DNA of 5,953 bases from Bacteroidota bacterium (GTDB taxonomy: Bacteria; Bacteroidota; Bacteroidia; Flavobacteriales_D; Crocinitomicaceae), in contig VGMK01000132.1 in the NCBI GenBank assembly GCA_016866375.1, positions 1 through 5,953 on the forward strand. Reading direction: 5' to 3'. The notes beneath the pieces were generated by a model that saw only the letters and a list, made by a program, of their open reading frames with translations, was not told the origin of the DNA and made no database searches. Shown here one piece after another: positions 5,568-5,953 of this stretch; position 1 is the stretch's first letter; each line of letters opens with the position of its first letter. The position numbers and the translations under genes are program-made.

Positions 5568-5953
5568 TCATTTATAAAAATTCATTTCGTCAATATATTT
5601 GTACACAGGTTCAGTTAATAGGTATCTAACATCCTTTTTATCTTTGATAGCCTGCCGAATAAAGCTCGAGGAAACTTTCATAACAGGGGCGTCCTCATAA
5701 AAATGCACGTTGGCGTGTTTGTAAAAATCCTGCGGAGCTTGGCACGCAATAGATTCTATTTCCGCCTCTTCTTGTTTAGTGAGCACTCGAGGGTAGACAT
5801 AAATTTGATGAGCTGCCAAAAGCTTCTCGTAATTATACCATTTGTGAATTGTACGTAGGTTATCCTCTCCCATAATTAATCCAAATTCATGTTGTGGATA
5901 TTTCTCAATGAGGTACGCAAGGGTTGTAACGGTATAACTTGGTTTCGACAAAT
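5568..5953 (-). CDS. nadD: Nicotinate-nucleotide adenylyltransferase NadD, C-terminal part (5' end beyond right edge)
   Basis: NadD joins nicotinate mononucleotide to AMP from ATP to make deamido-NAD, a late step of NAD synthesis in the cytoplasm. About 127 residues are visible of a protein usually near 190. The N-terminal GGTFDPxHxGH nucleotide motif must lie outside the window. Diagnostic parts present are KPSYTVTTLAYL (family SYTxDTL), GEDNL followed by KWYNYEKLL (family GxDxL...W), the strand IYVYPR, and SSSFIR (family ISSTxIR, contacting ATP phosphates), followed by a short helical end finishing DEMNFYK. The frame is open to the edge. The TTG at 5949-5951 codes an internal leucine and is not the start. 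In the SYTxDTL motif the usual aspartate is threonine, a minor departure. The stop is TGA at 5568-5570. Confidence 0.93.
   Translation of the reverse strand, partial: LSKPSYTVTTLAYLIEKYPQHEFGLIMGEDNLRTIHKWYNYEKLLAAHQIYVYPRVLTKQEEAEIESIACQAPQDFYKHANVHFYEDAPVMKVSSSFIRQAIKDKKDVRYLLTEPVYKYIDEMNFYK

Noticed and set aside
5949..5951. TTG as a possible start of a short 127-residue protein
   Set aside because: The residues around it continue the NadD fold (KPSYT...), and the essential N-terminal nucleotide-binding motif would be missing. The gene is simply cut by the window edge.
1..5953. CRISPR arrays, tRNA or rRNA genes, insertion sequences, att sites, phage or defence genes
   Set aside because: I read both strands and saw no short direct-repeat array, no cloverleaf-like segment, no transposase or integrase motif and no terminal inverted repeats. 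The gene content is ordinary chromosomal.

Overview
The window looks like a chromosomal segment from a Gram-negative member of Bacteroidota, most likely Flavobacteriales or a close relative. The strongest evidence is the 888-residue surface protein at 1996-4662. It ends in a CHU_C / type B sorting domain of the type IX secretion system (T9SS), which is confined to this phylum. Supporting evidence is the AT-rich spacers, the lack of clear Shine-Dalgarno sequences before the genes, a perfect TAnnTTTG promoter core before tatC, and a TatC with the long first periplasmic loop typical of the phylum. LptB implies an LPS-bearing outer membrane.

Layout, left to right. Positions 1-181 hold the N-terminal 60 codons of an unrecognised minus-strand gene that runs off the left edge. 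A 102-base divergent spacer follows, then two plus-strand genes: tatC (284-1084), the receptor subunit of the twin-arginine translocase, and lptB (1262-1990), the ATPase of the LPS transporter. They are separated by 177 bases with no convincing gene or terminator. lptB meets the 888-residue T9SS substrate tail to tail with only 5 bases between the stop codons. Upstream of that gene on the minus strand, 27 bases away, is an atypical short-chain dehydrogenase/epimerase-family protein (4690-5472). After a further 95 bases comes the C-terminal two thirds of nadD (5568-5953), cut by the right edge. No spacer exceeds 300 bases.

How the genes relate: the plus-strand pair are envelope-biogenesis housekeeping genes (export of folded proteins, LPS transport). 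The minus-strand run nadD, then the dehydrogenase-like gene, then the surface protein may be one transcript, but the three share no obvious pathway. nadD is NAD biosynthesis, the dehydrogenase-like protein has no assigned substrate, and the surface protein is probably a secreted or cell-surface adhesin-like product.

I saw no CRISPR, RNA gene, insertion sequence, phage gene or defence cassette, and nothing that amounts to a new multi-gene system. The points most worth a second look are: a TatC with leucine where the buried transmembrane-4 glutamate normally sits; an exact 168-residue two-domain super-repeat with paired cysteines in the surface protein; the uncharacterised SHIIGG-type N-terminal domain of that protein; and promoter-like elements placed only 4-5 bases before the tatC and lptB start codons.
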